In this document: piece by piece, positions 46,736 to 57,156 of the stretch
Layout of the letters: each line of letters begins with the position of its first letter
Numbering within the stretch: the stretch's first letter is position 1
Assembly: GCF_001642475.1 (NCBI RefSeq)
Contig: NW_019174046.1
Coordinates: 36,695 to 100,694, forward strand
Reading direction: 5' to 3'
DNA from: Fonsecaea monophora
Taxonomy: Eukaryota > Ascomycota > Eurotiomycetes > Chaetothyriales > Herpotrichiellaceae
DNA: 64,000 nt
Program-made: the position numbers and the translations under genes
Notes under the pieces: model-generated
Told to the model about the DNA's origin: nothing
Database searches by the model: none
Seen by the model: the letters and a program-made list of their open reading frames with translations, nothing else

Positions 46736-47710
46736 TCAGCGTTCGAAAAAGCCACCGTCACTCATATCATCATCCTGGTCACTGTCCAGATCCGCTGGAT
46801 CAATGATGCCATCGTCATCGAGCCAGGACGGCTTCATCTCCTGCAGTTGGTTTCCATGTGCCCTGCGCATTTCAGCCTCTTGCTTTCCACCAATTGCAGC
46901 CAGCTCCTTTTGAAGTTGCTTGTCGGTGGTCAGCTTGCCATCGCGTAGCGCTTCCAATTTGGCCTCCCCTTCGTCCATCAGCTTCTCGACCTCGTACCAC
47001 ATTGGTGGTTTAGCACCGGATGCAGATCGGACGACATTGCTCAGTTGATCGGCGAGTTGGAGGATCTCATTTCGCTGATCTGCGTCATATGTCGCCATCT
47101 CTGTCTTATTGATTTTTGGTCTATCCTGCCTTTCTTTTTTGCCCTCCTGAACAAACAGGCTGATGTACTTCTCTCCCAACGGTGCGTACTTGGTGTAATT
47201 AATGTCCACCTCGGCAATGTGAATCAGTTTCTTAAGTTCGGTGTTGTAAGCTTGTTCATGGCTCTGTTCAGAGTCTCTTTGCCTCAACAACTGCTTCAGT
47301 GCTCTTTCCGCCTTCTTTCGCTCCATGAAGCGGACAAAATGGTAGCGTTGTAAGTTCTTCCGAGCATTCTGGGTGAGTAGTGCTTTTCTTTGGTCAAAGA
47401 GCAAAGCAGCTAGTTCACGCTCCTTCTCTTGTCGCACGGTACCAGGCAGGTCTTGTTGTGAGGTCAACAACCGGCGCAGAGAGTGTATCCTGGTTGAGGG
47501 ATTTGTGGATCGTTCATGTTTTGTTTTCGAGACCGCAGACCGGACGGGGGGTAGATTGGGTGGATGACGTCGTGGGGAGGTCTGTCTGGGGTTGCTGCGA
47601 CGTTGCGTCTCACCGATTCGATCTTGTCGTGGGCGAAAGGCATCAAACTGAGCACGGTCTGGTCTGTAGTAAGACCCAGCCGACGGGCGTGGAGGTCGCT
47701 GTTTCCCCAT
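46736..47710 (-). CDS. EFG1: rRNA-processing protein Efg1
   Basis: A 324-aa, single-exon protein of the Efg1 family, nucleolar factors needed for 18S rRNA maturation in the early small-subunit processome. Family marks are the basic coiled coil (YHFVRFMERKKAERALKQL), then HIAEVDINYTKYAPLGEKYISLF, which is the most conserved stretch. The C-terminus is highly acidic (DPADLDSDQDDDMSD), common in nucleolar proteins. The first 60 residues are basic and disordered. The ATG at 47710 fits well. It is divergent from SEA4 across only 378 bp, so the two genes may share a promoter. Confidence 0.9.
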   Translation of the reverse strand: MGKQRPPRPSAGSYYRPDRAQFDAFRPRQDRIGETQRRSNPRQTSPRRHPPNLPPVRSAVSKTKHERSTNPSTRIHSLRRLLTSQQDLPGTVRQEKERELAALLFDQRKALLTQNARKNLQRYHFVRFMERKKAERALKQLLRQRDSEQSHEQAYNTELKKLIHIAEVDINYTKYAPLGEKYISLFVQEGKKERQDRPKINKTEMATYDADQRNEILQLADQLSNVVRSASGAKPPMWYEVEKLMDEGEAKLEALRDGKLTTDKQLQKELAAIGGKQEAEMRRAHGNQLQEMKPSWLDDDGIIDPADLDSDQDDDMSDGGFFER

Positions 47711-48088
47711 GATCCAGATTCAGCATCTCAGAAGCAGCTTGTCTTCGCCATTTCAGTATCAGGGTGCCGAATCATCAAGAGTTGCAGGTTATATTGAAAC
47801 GGGAAAATCGTGTTTGTGGCAGAGAGTGAATTAATTTCCTCAGCAAAAAGTTCTGCCGCTCTTCACCGCCTTGAGGATCGCGTGCCTGGGCTTTAATTCG
47901 ATCTAAACCCTTTTAGGCAAGTGATTCGACTACATGAATCGTACCTTTTAGAGCAACCCAAACAACCACCACCATGCACTCTGAACACCTAAAACATTCC
48001 CACGAATCGAAACGAGACTCTTTCTGAAGCTGATACAATGGGTAGATAGGCCTTGAAGGCGGAAGCCTACGCCGTCAACAACGACGAG
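47711..48088. promoter_or_regulatory. Divergent EFG1/SEA4 promoter with short upstream ORFs
   Basis: The 378-bp region lies between two divergent genes. On the plus strand three short ATG-initiated frames precede the SEA4 start: 47934-47951 (5 codons plus stop), 47974-48027 (17 codons plus stop, in an ACCACCACC-ATG context) and 48038-48049 (3 codons plus stop). Whether they lie in the mRNA depends on the transcription start. Confidence 0.5.
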
Positions 48089-51000
48089 ATGGAAGCCGCC
48101 ATCCGCTTCTCCCAGAACTCATTCCCTGCAAACCCGCAGAGATTTTTGTACGTCGATGTCGTTGGGAGATCCTTCAAATTGTGCAACGTCACAAAACAGA
48201 GCAAAAGAGTCTTCGAATATGAAGCCATTCATACTACGACCAAAGTCCCAGCATTTCGGGCCTTTGACTGGCATCCCGTCAATGAGGATCTGGTTGTTGT
48301 CGGTCAAGCGGGAGGAGAGGCCACTCTTTTGAATATCGCCGAGGGTCAGCAGGACTCCTTGTCTTTTCAAGTGAGGAGTCAGCGCTTGTGCAATGCCGTG
48401 GCCCTCAACAGTCAAAATTTTCTGGCCGCAGGGCTGGACAAAGTGAGGACTGATTTTTGTCTCAATATATGGGATTTCAACCAGGGGCTACCTACAGCAG
48501 GATCAACGGGCTTTTCCAAGAATCATTCAGAACCCCTTCATAAGCTGGCAAGCGGGGAGCCCATCACTAGTTTGAAGTTCTTTCAGGACGACCCTTCACT
48601 CTTGGTAGCTGGGGTCAAAGGTCAATTTGTCAGATTGTATGATTTGCGAGAGCCGTCCATCGGAAATGGGTTGCAATTTGCTACCCGGTGTGTCCATAAC
48701 CTGGCTATCGACTGGCTTGATCAGAACTACTTTGCTTCTTGCTATCCATCAAACGACCCATCGATCTGTGTTTGGGACCGGAGAATGATCACCCGCCTCA
48801 ACACGCCACAATTGGGCTTCACCGGAGGGTCTCATAGTGAGAATCGCCAACCCGAGCTGTCACTAGAGCTAAAGAGCGTCGTCGAAAGTCCAGGGACAGT
48901 TTGGAGCGTGAGATTTTCCAAAGCTGAGCGAGGGTGCTTGGGCGTTCTCTCCAGTACTGGACATCTGAAAGTCTATAAATTGGGCAAAGATTTCTCTTCA
49001 CAGACCTACAGGGTCGAAAATGACGGACGCCAGGATCTCTCATGGGAGACCAGCACACCTCAGGAGATCTTTCTCGAGCGAGCTCAAGACCTCGAGAGGC
49101 CATATGCAAGTGCCGCTGCTCCCAAGAACGAGAAATCCAGGATTGTGTCCTTTGACTTCACGACAGCCACAACCAATATGAGGCAATCCAAGATCTTGAC
49201 ACTTGACGGACGTGGCGAGGTCAAGCTCATATACCCCAGCCCTCCTCCAGGCCCGTCGCCCCTCTGCTCAGCTGGGTATCTATGCAAAGGCAGTCATTTT
49301 ATCGAACGGTTAACCACTTCCACTCCTGAACCAGGAACTGCAATCGACCAAGTCCGTCGTCGGGCTCAGCCCCGGAACATTCTCAGACAGAACTTTAAGC
49401 AATCACGACAGAACAGGACAATTGCGGAAACTAAACGAATGTCGAGTCTTGATGATCAGGCATGGCACGCCGACTTAGGTTTCTACGAAAGGGATGTGCC
49501 ATTACCAGACCTTGTGACATTGACCTCAATTCAACGGTTGCGGTGCGAAGCAGGCTATCTTCTCAACCCCTCCAAAAATAAGGCCATTGTCTCAGACTCC
49601 CACTGGCTACAATCATTCTGGGCTTGGGTGGAACGAGCTGCGAAAATATCGAGAAATGGCAACATGGCACACGACAATTTCGATCTTTCTTACATCGGCG
49701 TTTATGGTCTCTGGATGGAAGACATCGATCCCAAGCATCGAATGCTCGGTCAAAGCCCTAACAAACTCGGCAAAACTATTGAGAATCTGGTGCACCGTTT
49801 GAATATACCTGGCATCAGCAAAACGACAACCGAATACACCGCCAACAGGCAGCTCTGCCTCTATTCAGCCGGCTTAGCCTGGTCCTCTGACGAGCTCAAG
49901 TCGATCGTCAAACGGCTGGTGACGAAAAATCAGCATACAAAGGCGGCAGCCTTAGCTCTATTTGCGGTGGACCGCAAGTTGGCGTACAAGGCACTCCGCG
50001 ATAAGACTGCCAATCAGTCCCACAAAATGCTCGCCATGGCAATCGCCGGTTCATTCAAGAAAGCCCGAAATGAAGACACTGGAGCAAGTAGTCCGGGAGA
50101 GTCGGACGCCCAGGATGATTGGGCTGACACGATTTCATCCCTTGCCGACGAGTTGACGGATCCCTATGCGCGAGCGATCCTAGCATATGTCAAAACTGGG
50201 GATTGGTCAAATGTAGTTGCCGAAGAATCCCTTCCTCTCAAATACCGCGTTTGCATTGCTTTGCGACACTACGACGATTCGAGACTGACAAAGTACATCT
50301 CTGATACCACCAAGGAAGCATTGGCTGCAGGAGACATTGAAGGTGTTGTGCTGACAGGCACAGCAACGCAGGCCGCTTTCGACCTCATGAGCGGCTACGT
50401 TCAGCGCTTTGGTGATTTACAAACGGCGGTATTGGCACTTTGCTCGACCATTCCACGATACTTGGATGACGAGACAGTGCTTCGTAAGTTCGATGGCTGG
50501 AAAGATGCTTACAGGCACATGATGAACAGTTGGAATCTGAAGTTTGACCGAGTGCGGTTCGATATAGCCTGCCATAATGCCGCTAGAGATGAGGGGGGAA
50601 GACCACTGATACCCCCAGCAAAACAGCAAGTACGTCTCGTCTGCGGCTTTTGCGCACAGAGCATTGCACATTTGGCGGGTGCTGATGGCGAAAGTGTGTC
50701 CGGCCACAAGGTTATGGATACAGCTCGGCACCCGCTGACCAAGGAGAAGGCTGCAGCTGTTGGTATAGTGTGTCCCAAGTGCGAACGACATTTGCCACGT
50801 TGTGGTGTTTGCGACCTCTGGCTTGGAGAGCCTGATGGATCCTATCTGCCGTGGTCCGGATCGCAATTACCATCGAAGCATGATGCCGGCAAGGCCAGTC
50901 TTGATCTCAGTTCCAGCATTGCGGGGAGTGTGCAGACAACATTGGGACCTGACACCACCCTGGGACCAAACATCAAGGGCAGCTCGCCTCGACAGAAAAA

Positions 51001-51322
51001 CTCGGTCCCAGTGAACTCCAAGGTTTCAACGAGTGAGTCGTCGACAAAGACGACCGTCCCTACTTCCCCGGCACCCAGCAAGACAGTGGATTCAGTTCCC
51101 GACATTATGGTGGCAGCGCCAGAAGGTTCAGGCCACGGGCAAGGGCCTGATGGCGAGATGAAGAAGGTAGAGGCCGCGCGGAAATGGGATAGCGCCATGT
51201 CTCGATTCACGGTGATGTGTCTGAAGTGTTCTCATGGGTGTCACGCTGCACATGCACGAATGTGGTTCGAAAGGCATCGTGTGTGTCCGGTTCCGGACTG
51301 TCCGTGTCTCTGCAATGAGTGA
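48089..51322 (+). CDS. SEA4: SEA complex subunit Sea4 (Mio/MIOS homologue)
   Basis: About 1077 aa, single exon. Sea4/Mio is a WD40 and RING-type subunit of the SEACAT/GATOR2 complex on the vacuole membrane, which relays amino-acid supply to TORC1. The N-terminal propeller is recognisable (FDWHPVNEDLVVVGQAGG, LAAGLDKVRTDFCLNIWD, SLLVAGVKGQFVRLYDLR, SICVWDRRM). A long alpha-solenoid follows, then a C-terminal zinc module: FCAQSIAHL, CPKCERHLPRCGVCDLWL and the RING end CLKCSHGCHAAHARMWF ... CPVPDCPC. Between the two zinc parts is a Ser/Thr-rich insert of about 100 residues. I chose the ATG at 48089, which places a short lead before the first blade as in MIOS. The frame is open further up to a TTG at 48053, and a stop-terminated ATG precedes it. 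Confidence 0.9.
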   Translation: MEAAIRFSQNSFPANPQRFLYVDVVGRSFKLCNVTKQSKRVFEYEAIHTTTKVPAFRAFDWHPVNEDLVVVGQAGGEATLLNIAEGQQDSLSFQVRSQRLCNAVALNSQNFLAAGLDKVRTDFCLNIWDFNQGLPTAGSTGFSKNHSEPLHKLASGEPITSLKFFQDDPSLLVAGVKGQFVRLYDLREPSIGNGLQFATRCVHNLAIDWLDQNYFASCYPSNDPSICVWDRRMITRLNTPQLGFTGGSHSENRQPELSLELKSVVESPGTVWSVRFSKAERGCLGVLSSTGHLKVYKLGKDFSSQTYRVENDGRQDLSWETSTPQEIFLERAQDLERPYASAAAPKNEKSRIVSFDFTTATTNMRQSKILTLDGRGEVKLIYPSPPPGPSPLCSAGYLCKGSHFIERLTTSTPEPGTAIDQVRRRAQPRNILRQNFKQSRQNRTIAETKRMSSLDDQAWHADLGFYERDVPLPDLVTLTSIQRLRCEAGYLLNPSKNKAIVSDSHWLQSFWAWVERAAKISRNGNMAHDNFDLSYIGVYGLWMEDIDPKHRMLGQSPNKLGKTIENLVHRLNIPGISKTTTEYTANRQLCLYSAGLAWSSDELKSIVKRLVTKNQHTKAAALALFAVDRKLAYKALRDKTANQSHKMLAMAIAGSFKKARNEDTGASSPGESDAQDDWADTISSLADELTDPYARAILAYVKTGDWSNVVAEESLPLKYRVCIALRHYDDSRLTKYISDTTKEALAAGDIEGVVLTGTATQAAFDLMSGYVQRFGDLQTAVLALCSTIPRYLDDETVLRKFDGWKDAYRHMMNSWNLKFDRVRFDIACHNAARDEGGRPLIPPAKQQVRLVCGFCAQSIAHLAGADGESVSGHKVMDTARHPLTKEKAAAVGIVCPKCERHLPRCGVCDLWLGEPDGSYLPWSGSQLPSKHDAGKASLDLSSSIAGSVQTTLGPDTTLGPNIKGSSPRQKNSVPVNSKVSTSESSTKTTVPTSPAPSKTVDSVPDIMVAAPEGSGHGQGPDGEMKKVEAARKWDSAMSRFTVMCLKCSHGCHAAHARMWFERHRVCPVPDCPCLCNE

Positions 51323-51737
51323 GGTATACACTGCTGACACTCACCCAACAACCGTGGTTATGAGAGAGGTCATGGAGGAAGCCAAGACTCTTATACCAAC
51401 ACAACCATCTAAGCCTCATCTTGCACCAGAAGGCTATATGCTGCTGGCAAGATGTTCTACTTGCAGGACCAGATGAGTGGGGACCAGGTCGAGACTGGCG
51501 TCTCTTTCCGCTCCACCAGCATCAGAAAACAGCCGTTGAGTCGCTCATCTCGTTGACAGCGTCAGGCCTGCCATCTTATGTCACGTGTATCGCCTTGGCT
51601 CTGCTTCAGCCCAATTCGGAACGGCGCAACAAGCTCCAGCATATAAAAAACTTTCTCCACCACCAAAGACCAGGACTAATCATCCAGCACTTCGATCTTG
51701 ACCTACACTCTTGACAGCATCTCAGAACGCGTCTATA
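51323..51737. other. SEA4 3' flank and promoter of the next gene
   Basis: A 415-bp stretch between two plus-strand genes. A TATAAAA-like word lies at about 51640-51648, some 90 nt before the next ATG. Nothing else is recognised. Confidence 0.45.
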
Positions 51738-53053
51738 ATGATGGCCACCCGCACCAGAATCTCAATGAATGCCGCATCGGCCAGGAATGGAGTGGGATAC
51801 TTCTTCGCCATCGTCTTTGTGGCCCTTTCTCTCCTTGCCGTGTACATGCTCCGTATAGCAACCATCATGTCGGGTGTGACCGACAAAATGGAATATATCA
51901 CCACAAACAGCCAGTTCACGGAACACTCGTTGGAACTACGCACCATGTACACCGGGATCGCACCTCTGGACAAAGGTCTCTCGTTACTGGTGGCGGCTTT
52001 TATGAATGGCGCGGCCGGATGGGACAGGGGGTTCCTCATGTTCATGATGTATTTCCTGTTCTCTTTCTTCCCTATTGTAGCCATCTGGGCGATCGAGAGT
52101 TGCAGGGAGAGGAACGGGCTTGCTCTGACGAGATTGTGAGTTTTCCTTTCTTCTGCCTTTTCTCCAACCATTCATTTTTCTGGTGCTGGGTTGAAGTTGA
52201 ACCCACAATAACTAACAGAGATGAAAACCACAGTACCAGTATTTATGCGCTATTCTACCAAACGGTTGGGGGCGCCATCATCATCCCGATCTACTACCTG
52301 GCATACCTTTACGACACATCCTCAAATCAATACTGGGCCAAGTTACGACGTGTCCCATTGCCATATGCTAAAGCACTGCCTCCTGCGGTGATAATTGGAT
52401 ATCTGATCCCCACGGTCCTGATGTTCCTGCCTTACTCGACGGCGCACAACCTGTGGACGACCCAGACCATGGTGGCTTTCTGGCAGCCATGTCCCTGGTA
52501 CGTCAACGCCCTGCTCTGGCTGTTGCCGACATTTTATTCAGGCCGCCACGCCGCCTCTCAGCCTTCAAACGCTCAAGCCCACCAAGCCACTCAGCCGAAA
52601 CCAGACCACGCTTCCGGGCACGACGACGTCAAATATCTCAATCGGGTCTACCTGGTCTCGTTCGCCGTCGCTGCATTGTCGCACGTCGCCGTCGCTGTCA
52701 CGTGCCTCGTATCCTCGGACCCAGAGCATTCCTTCCAACACATGTTTTTGCCTCCGTCATCATCGACATCATCCTCGTCGACGACGGCGGAGTCGGACCC
52801 AAAACAACTCTCGTTGGTCCAGGGCATGCATGCCATCTTCCAAGCAGACTACTGGATCATCTTTGCGGCTTCCCTGGTCTGGGCGTACCTGGCAATCTGG
52901 GACTTGAAACGCCTAGGGCTGACGAGAGATGTCAATCTCGCCACGGCGTTCCTGGCGATGCTGCTGGGTTGTTTGCTCGTGGGCCCTGCCGCGACGGTCA
53001 CTATGGTCTGGTGGTGGAGGGAGGGCGTCTTGGTCGCAGCGGAGCATGCGTAG
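51738..53053 (+). CDS. Multi-pass membrane protein of unknown function
   Basis: Exons are 51738..52135 and 52219..53053, 410 aa; the 83-nt intron has a GTGAGT donor, an ACTAAC branch site and a CAG acceptor. About eight hydrophobic helices can be drawn, for example GVGYFFAIVFVALSLLAVYM, FLMFMMYFLFSFFPIVAIW, TVGGAIIIPIYYLAYLY, AVIIGYLIPTVLMFL, VYLVSFAVAALSHVAVAVT and ATAFLAMLLGCLLVGPAA. A Ser/Thr-rich loop separates the sixth and seventh. The layout resembles a group of uncharacterised fungal integral membrane proteins often found near secondary-metabolite genes, but I cannot name the family. Two ATGs in a row (51738, 51741) are both possible starts. No neighbour suggests a role. Confidence 0.78.
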
Positions 53054-53700
53054 TATTCCTAGCTAGGTAGGTAGGTTTAAACATACTTGTAGCCAAATGA
53101 GGAAGGCTGCGGAGCGGAGCTTCCCATGAGAAAGAAAAGGCCGAAATGACTAGTTGTCTCACATTGACAACATGATAACCTTGTTGGAAGGCGGTATGCT
53201 ATAGAATGAGAATCATCGTCTGTCTGTCTGCTTATCTGCATCGAAATCGAAATGCTTCAGCGGCTTTAAGCCTTCTCGTCCCCAACCAATAAAATAGATG
53301 TTGTCATTCTTCTCGTTTCTTCTGTTGCCTTTTACCTGCAGCTATCCCCGGCCTATTACCAATGCTTTACTCCTGCTTCCCATGTGTAGGTTGGTATGTA
53401 GAAGAATGAAGGAAGTATGTGGCTCAGCTGGCAATGTCACACGTGACTAAGACGTCCGTGAATGGGGTCATGGCTTGGGGCATCGTATTGCGTATTCGCA
53501 TTCGGCGCAGTTTCAGACGGCGCCGCCTGAAATGTATGATGCAACGACTCATACCAAGACTCAGGAACGAGCATAGTTTGTGGACACGTTTCTGAAAAGG
53601 GAGGCTTGAAGAAAAGCCCTCCTCGAAGGACGTGGATATTGCTTGTACCCTCATTGTCGGCCTCGAGAATTTCTACAGATCATCTGTCGTTTCCGTCGAC
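53054..53700. other. Intergenic
   Basis: 3' flank of the membrane-protein gene, with an AATAAA word at about 53288, and promoter of the MAPEG gene. No further gene is seen. Confidence 0.5.
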
Positions 53701-54332
53701 ATGTCAAACGCAACGACTCTGGTGTCGGGCTTTCCATTCTCCTTCCTCGTGCCTCAGGCAAATGTTTCCTACTACACGGTGCCCCTTGCCTGGCTACTGA
53801 GCTTCTCTCCGCACGTCTACGCCGTCGTACGCTACAACACTCACGACCAGCCTTCTGGGTCCGAGGCCCCAAAGTTCAATACCGCGTCGCCCCGAACCTT
53901 CCTCACTACGCTCCAGTCGCACCCGCACTTGTCCCAAGAGACCAAGGACCGCATCTTCCGCGCCGAGGCGGCATCTCTTAATGGCTTCGAGAATCTGGGC
54001 TGGTTTGCAGCTGGCGTCGTGGCGGCGAATGGCGCAGGCGTTGACGTTGGCTGGGTCAACACGCTGAGCATGTGGTATCTCTCCAGCCGCGCGGTGTACA
54101 ACCTCGCTTATATCCGTGGTGTCGATGGGAGGCTCAGAGGGATCTGGTTTTATGGAAGCGTTGCGTGAGTCTTTTTTTCTCGTTTCCTGGCGTCCCCCTT
54201 CCTCCGATCTATCATGCATGTGGGAGAGGGTCAGTTTGATTTGTGTTGTGCTGGAGATGATGACTTTTTTCCAGGGCAACCATCACCTTGTTCATCAAAG
54301 CTGGTAATGCCGTCAGGAGGGTGGCTATGTGA
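53701..54332 (+). CDS. MAPEG-family membrane protein
   Basis: Exons are 53701..54164 and 54275..54332, 173 aa. The MAPEG family includes microsomal glutathione transferases and related membrane proteins of four helices. Visible are the first helix (YYTVPLAWLLSFSPHVYAVV), the conserved AEAASLNGFENLGWFAAGVVAAN stretch, whose RAEAAxxNxxE pattern is the family hallmark, and the third and fourth helices (WVNTLSMWYLSSRAVYNLAYI, AATITLFIKAG). The 110-nt intron has a GTGAGT donor and a TTCCAG acceptor, and exon 2 supplies the end of the last helix and the stop. The ATG at 53701 is preferred; the frame upstream has only a GTG. Enzyme activity cannot be deduced, since many fungal members are uncharacterised. 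Confidence 0.85.
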
Positions 54333-55425
54333 AAGATGTTGGAACAGCAGCGGGTGAGACTGGATGATTGGAAAACGTTCTGGTCTTTGGAGGGTGTTGA
54401 ACCATAGGTTGAACGCGGCATGGTCAAATATCGAGCATCTCAACTCAATGTTCAACCATCATACCATTCATGCTACTTCCATCTCAACGGTGGGATTCTC
54501 AGCGACACTCTTGACCAGGATTGGGAGAAAGCCACGAGCAGAAAGTTCGATCGTCAAACTAGTTCCCGCAACGCGACTCGTCATTCTATTCTGGCAGGTC
54601 CGATCTCAATCCTTCAGAATTTTCGCGAGGAGTGGAAGCTCGCAGGTCAGCTTGCGCTGCAGCTTGCCTGATCAGTCGTCCGCAAGTCCGATCAAGAGGC
54701 ATATAAAAGAGTTGGACGAGAGGTGATGAAGCGGGACGGGAAACGGACAAGGAAGGGGAATTCGCCGTCCTGCGCTATACTTATGACACCTATGTAGAGC
54801 TTCGTCGGATAATATGGCGGGTAGAGGTGTGGGGGCACTGGCTTGGCTGGCCGCTCACGGTGGAACCGTGGGTGTCTAGGTGCCTAGCCACCCATCCCGC
54901 GTTGTCACCAAGATCTTGTTTAGGCGACTAGGTTGAACCCCCAATTAGTCCCCACTAGTCGCTCCCAAGCGGCCCTGGAGGATTTTCCGCCGCATGTGGG
55001 ACACACTCTCAATGAATATAGCATCACTGAGATCCGTTCTCCACGTTTTAACATCTTCAACCCTCTGAGGGAGAATTCCGCAGAGGGAGTTACCGCATTC
55101 GCCGTCGACGACAACTGCACTTAGCTACCGGCATGCCCTTGACTACGCGTCATGTCCGACCAAGGCGGGATTCCTGGATTGGATTCCCCAATTCCTGGCT
55201 GGGCACATCACCCCATGTCATGACCACTCACGATTCCTCTCTGGTCTTTGACAACTGCTTGATAAAGCGATTTGACCAACCTTAAAACCCATGGCGTCCC
55301 TTGCCTCTTTGTTCGAGTTTGACACTCACCTTGGCTTGGTCCTCTGCAAGGAACCATTTGAGCTGTGTTCAGCACTGGCCGTCTCGCCACGCACACAAAG
55401 AGGTCGATGACAATGAATACTGACC
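54333..55425. other. Intergenic, 1.1 kb
   Basis: Short open frames only. No domain, repeat or RNA gene is recognised. Confidence 0.5.
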
Positions 55426-56118
55426 ATGCTCGCTCACAGTCCCCGGCGAGGTTTCCAGCCTCTAGAACTGCCTCCCTTTCCCGTCAGTTGTAAGTTCAAG
55501 TCTCCATCAGCTCCATTGTCTCTTTCCATGTCTACAGACTCTGACTTTTGGCTCGTGGCAGCGCCTTGTCCCAATTTCGATGATGTGCCGACCATCCGAG
55601 TTGCTACTCATGAAGTCCCCCTTCCAGCATACTGGCGTATTCTAGGTCTTTTAGAGGATGGCAAGCGAGAGGAAGAGATTGTCCAAGTCCTTGTACGCCA
55701 CACAGGCACCAAAGCGCGGAGGATTATTACAGAGGTCGTGGATAGTGTCGTGGAGAACCAGCGCCTAATAACCGGGCCACCCAGGCCATCAGGGAGACTG
55801 AGCGTTGTGTTCAAGAAGCCCCGGAGAATAAGTGACTACCGAGCCACTCGGATGGAAGCGCGGCGGGAACTTCAAGCGGCTGAGGAGAAACTAGAGACGG
55901 CAAAGCTGAAAGAAAAGAAAGTTCTCAATGAAGTGCTCATTCTTTCACAACGCATGGAAGACTTGAAGGATAAGAAAATGGCTCCAGATGAACGACGAAA
56001 GACCACAAGTGCGATCGAACAGCAAATCGAATACGTGCTCCAGAAACACCACGACGTTGAGGCCGAGATTGCCTTTGCTAAACGACTCACTCTCATTCAC
56101 AAGGCGTCTCTGGCTTGA
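55426..56118 (+). CDS. Unknown protein with HTH-like unit and coiled coil
   Basis: A 230-aa protein, or 196 aa if the second ATG (55528) is used; the stretch before that ATG is Pro/Ser-rich and may be leader. Residues 68-112 look like a small helical unit (RILGLLEDGKREEEIVQVL, then a glycine and another helix). The rest (from about 140) is a long charged coiled coil (ARRELQAAEEKLETAKLKEKK and onward). I recognise no named family. The helical unit has the same spacing of key residues as one in the unknown gene at 57907. It could be a DNA-binding or adaptor protein, but that is inference only. It is convergent with the AllA-like gene. Confidence 0.6.
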   Translation: MLAHSPRRGFQPLELPPFPVSCKFKSPSAPLSLSMSTDSDFWLVAAPCPNFDDVPTIRVATHEVPLPAYWRILGLLEDGKREEEIVQVLVRHTGTKARRIITEVVDSVVENQRLITGPPRPSGRLSVVFKKPRRISDYRATRMEARRELQAAEEKLETAKLKEKKVLNEVLILSQRMEDLKDKKMAPDERRKTTSAIEQQIEYVLQKHHDVEAEIAFAKRLTLIHKASLA

Positions 56119-56430
56119 TGCTTCCGGTGCCACGATGCTGGGTCTGTGTTACACCCCTGAGCCTGAGCCTCGTCATTCCAGCCTTGCCACATGTCCCAGT
56201 GTCGCAGGACACAGTGATGATGTGACGCCTACTAGCTACCAGTGCTTGAGACAGCATCCCGAGGAGATGCCCGTCAAAGTTCTCAATTCGCGTTGCCACA
56301 ATGACACATGAAGCCTCCTAGCGAACTATTCCACGAGAGGCGAGAGAAGACGGAGGCGTGATGCTGCGTGCCAGCCACATCCCAATCACTCTATTGTCGC
56401 AGTGTCCCGACATGAAAGCAAACCGAGCCA
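56119..56430. other. Short convergent intergenic
   Basis: 312 bp between two convergent stop codons; nothing recognised. Confidence 0.6.
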
Positions 56431-57156
56431 CTACTCGGCAGACCGTAATGGCACAGACAGATATCCTCCAAACTCCTTCGCGAAGTCCACAGACACGCGG
56501 GCGTGTACACGGCCTTGCCGATCGATGAATCGGGCATTGTCCTCGAGCGGCACAACAGCGCCGTGCCAAATGTTTGGGTGGATGTATAGTCCCGCGCCTC
56601 CGTCACAGCGAAACGCGACAAACTTGTCCGGCGTTACATCGTCGCCTGGCAGAGCAAGGGGGACCACGAAACTCTGGCCATCAATTGGGAAAAATAACTG
56701 GCCGCCGTCTGGGTGGTAGTTCGCTCGCCAGATCATCGCCCGTTCACGAGGTCGCGCTGGACCGGTGGTCGCAGCCTCTTCAGGATACTGGCTCCAGGCA
56801 AAAAGATAGCTATCCCCAACAGCATTATTGCGCGCATAGAGCGTGTCACCTTTCCACCAGAACTCAAAGAGTCCTTCAGTTAGACCTCCCTGGTCTCCTG
56901 AATTCGCATCCACCGGCCGCCATCCTTGAGCCGGCCAACGCACGATCTCAATGCGATGCTTTTCGGGCACATCGACGATTTCCCCATATCCTTTGACGGT
57001 CTCGGACGTTGCCAGGACAAGGGGCGTTTCGAATAGTTTGCGGACTCCAGTGGTTGGGACGTAAGCTATTTCTTCAGGGTCAAAGACCTGACCATGAACG
57101 TCGGTTTCAACTTTGGTTTGTGCGTCACTGATAGTTCCGTTTGCCGTGACGGCCAT
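56431..57156 (-). CDS. AllA-like cupin (ureidoglycolate lyase family)
   Basis: A 241-aa, single-exon protein resembling the ureidoglycolate lyase/hydrolase family, cupin-fold enzymes of allantoin breakdown that release glyoxylate and urea. Family-like stretches are EIVRWPAQGWRPVD, LFEFWWKGDTLYARNNAV, and toward the end LYIHPNIWHGAVVPL, where the His-x11-type pattern of the cupin metal or substrate site lies, followed by HARVSVDFAKEFG. It is longer than yeast Dal3-type enzymes (about 195 aa) and may be a divergent branch with another substrate. I chose the ATG at 57156; the frame extends three codons to a GTG. No other purine-breakdown gene is nearby. The family call is fairly firm, the exact reaction is not. 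Confidence 0.72.
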   Translation of the reverse strand: MAVTANGTISDAQTKVETDVHGQVFDPEEIAYVPTTGVRKLFETPLVLATSETVKGYGEIVDVPEKHRIEIVRWPAQGWRPVDANSGDQGGLTEGLFEFWWKGDTLYARNNAVGDSYLFAWSQYPEEAATTGPARPRERAMIWRANYHPDGGQLFFPIDGQSFVVPLALPGDDVTPDKFVAFRCDGGAGLYIHPNIWHGAVVPLEDNARFIDRQGRVHARVSVDFAKEFGGYLSVPLRSAE

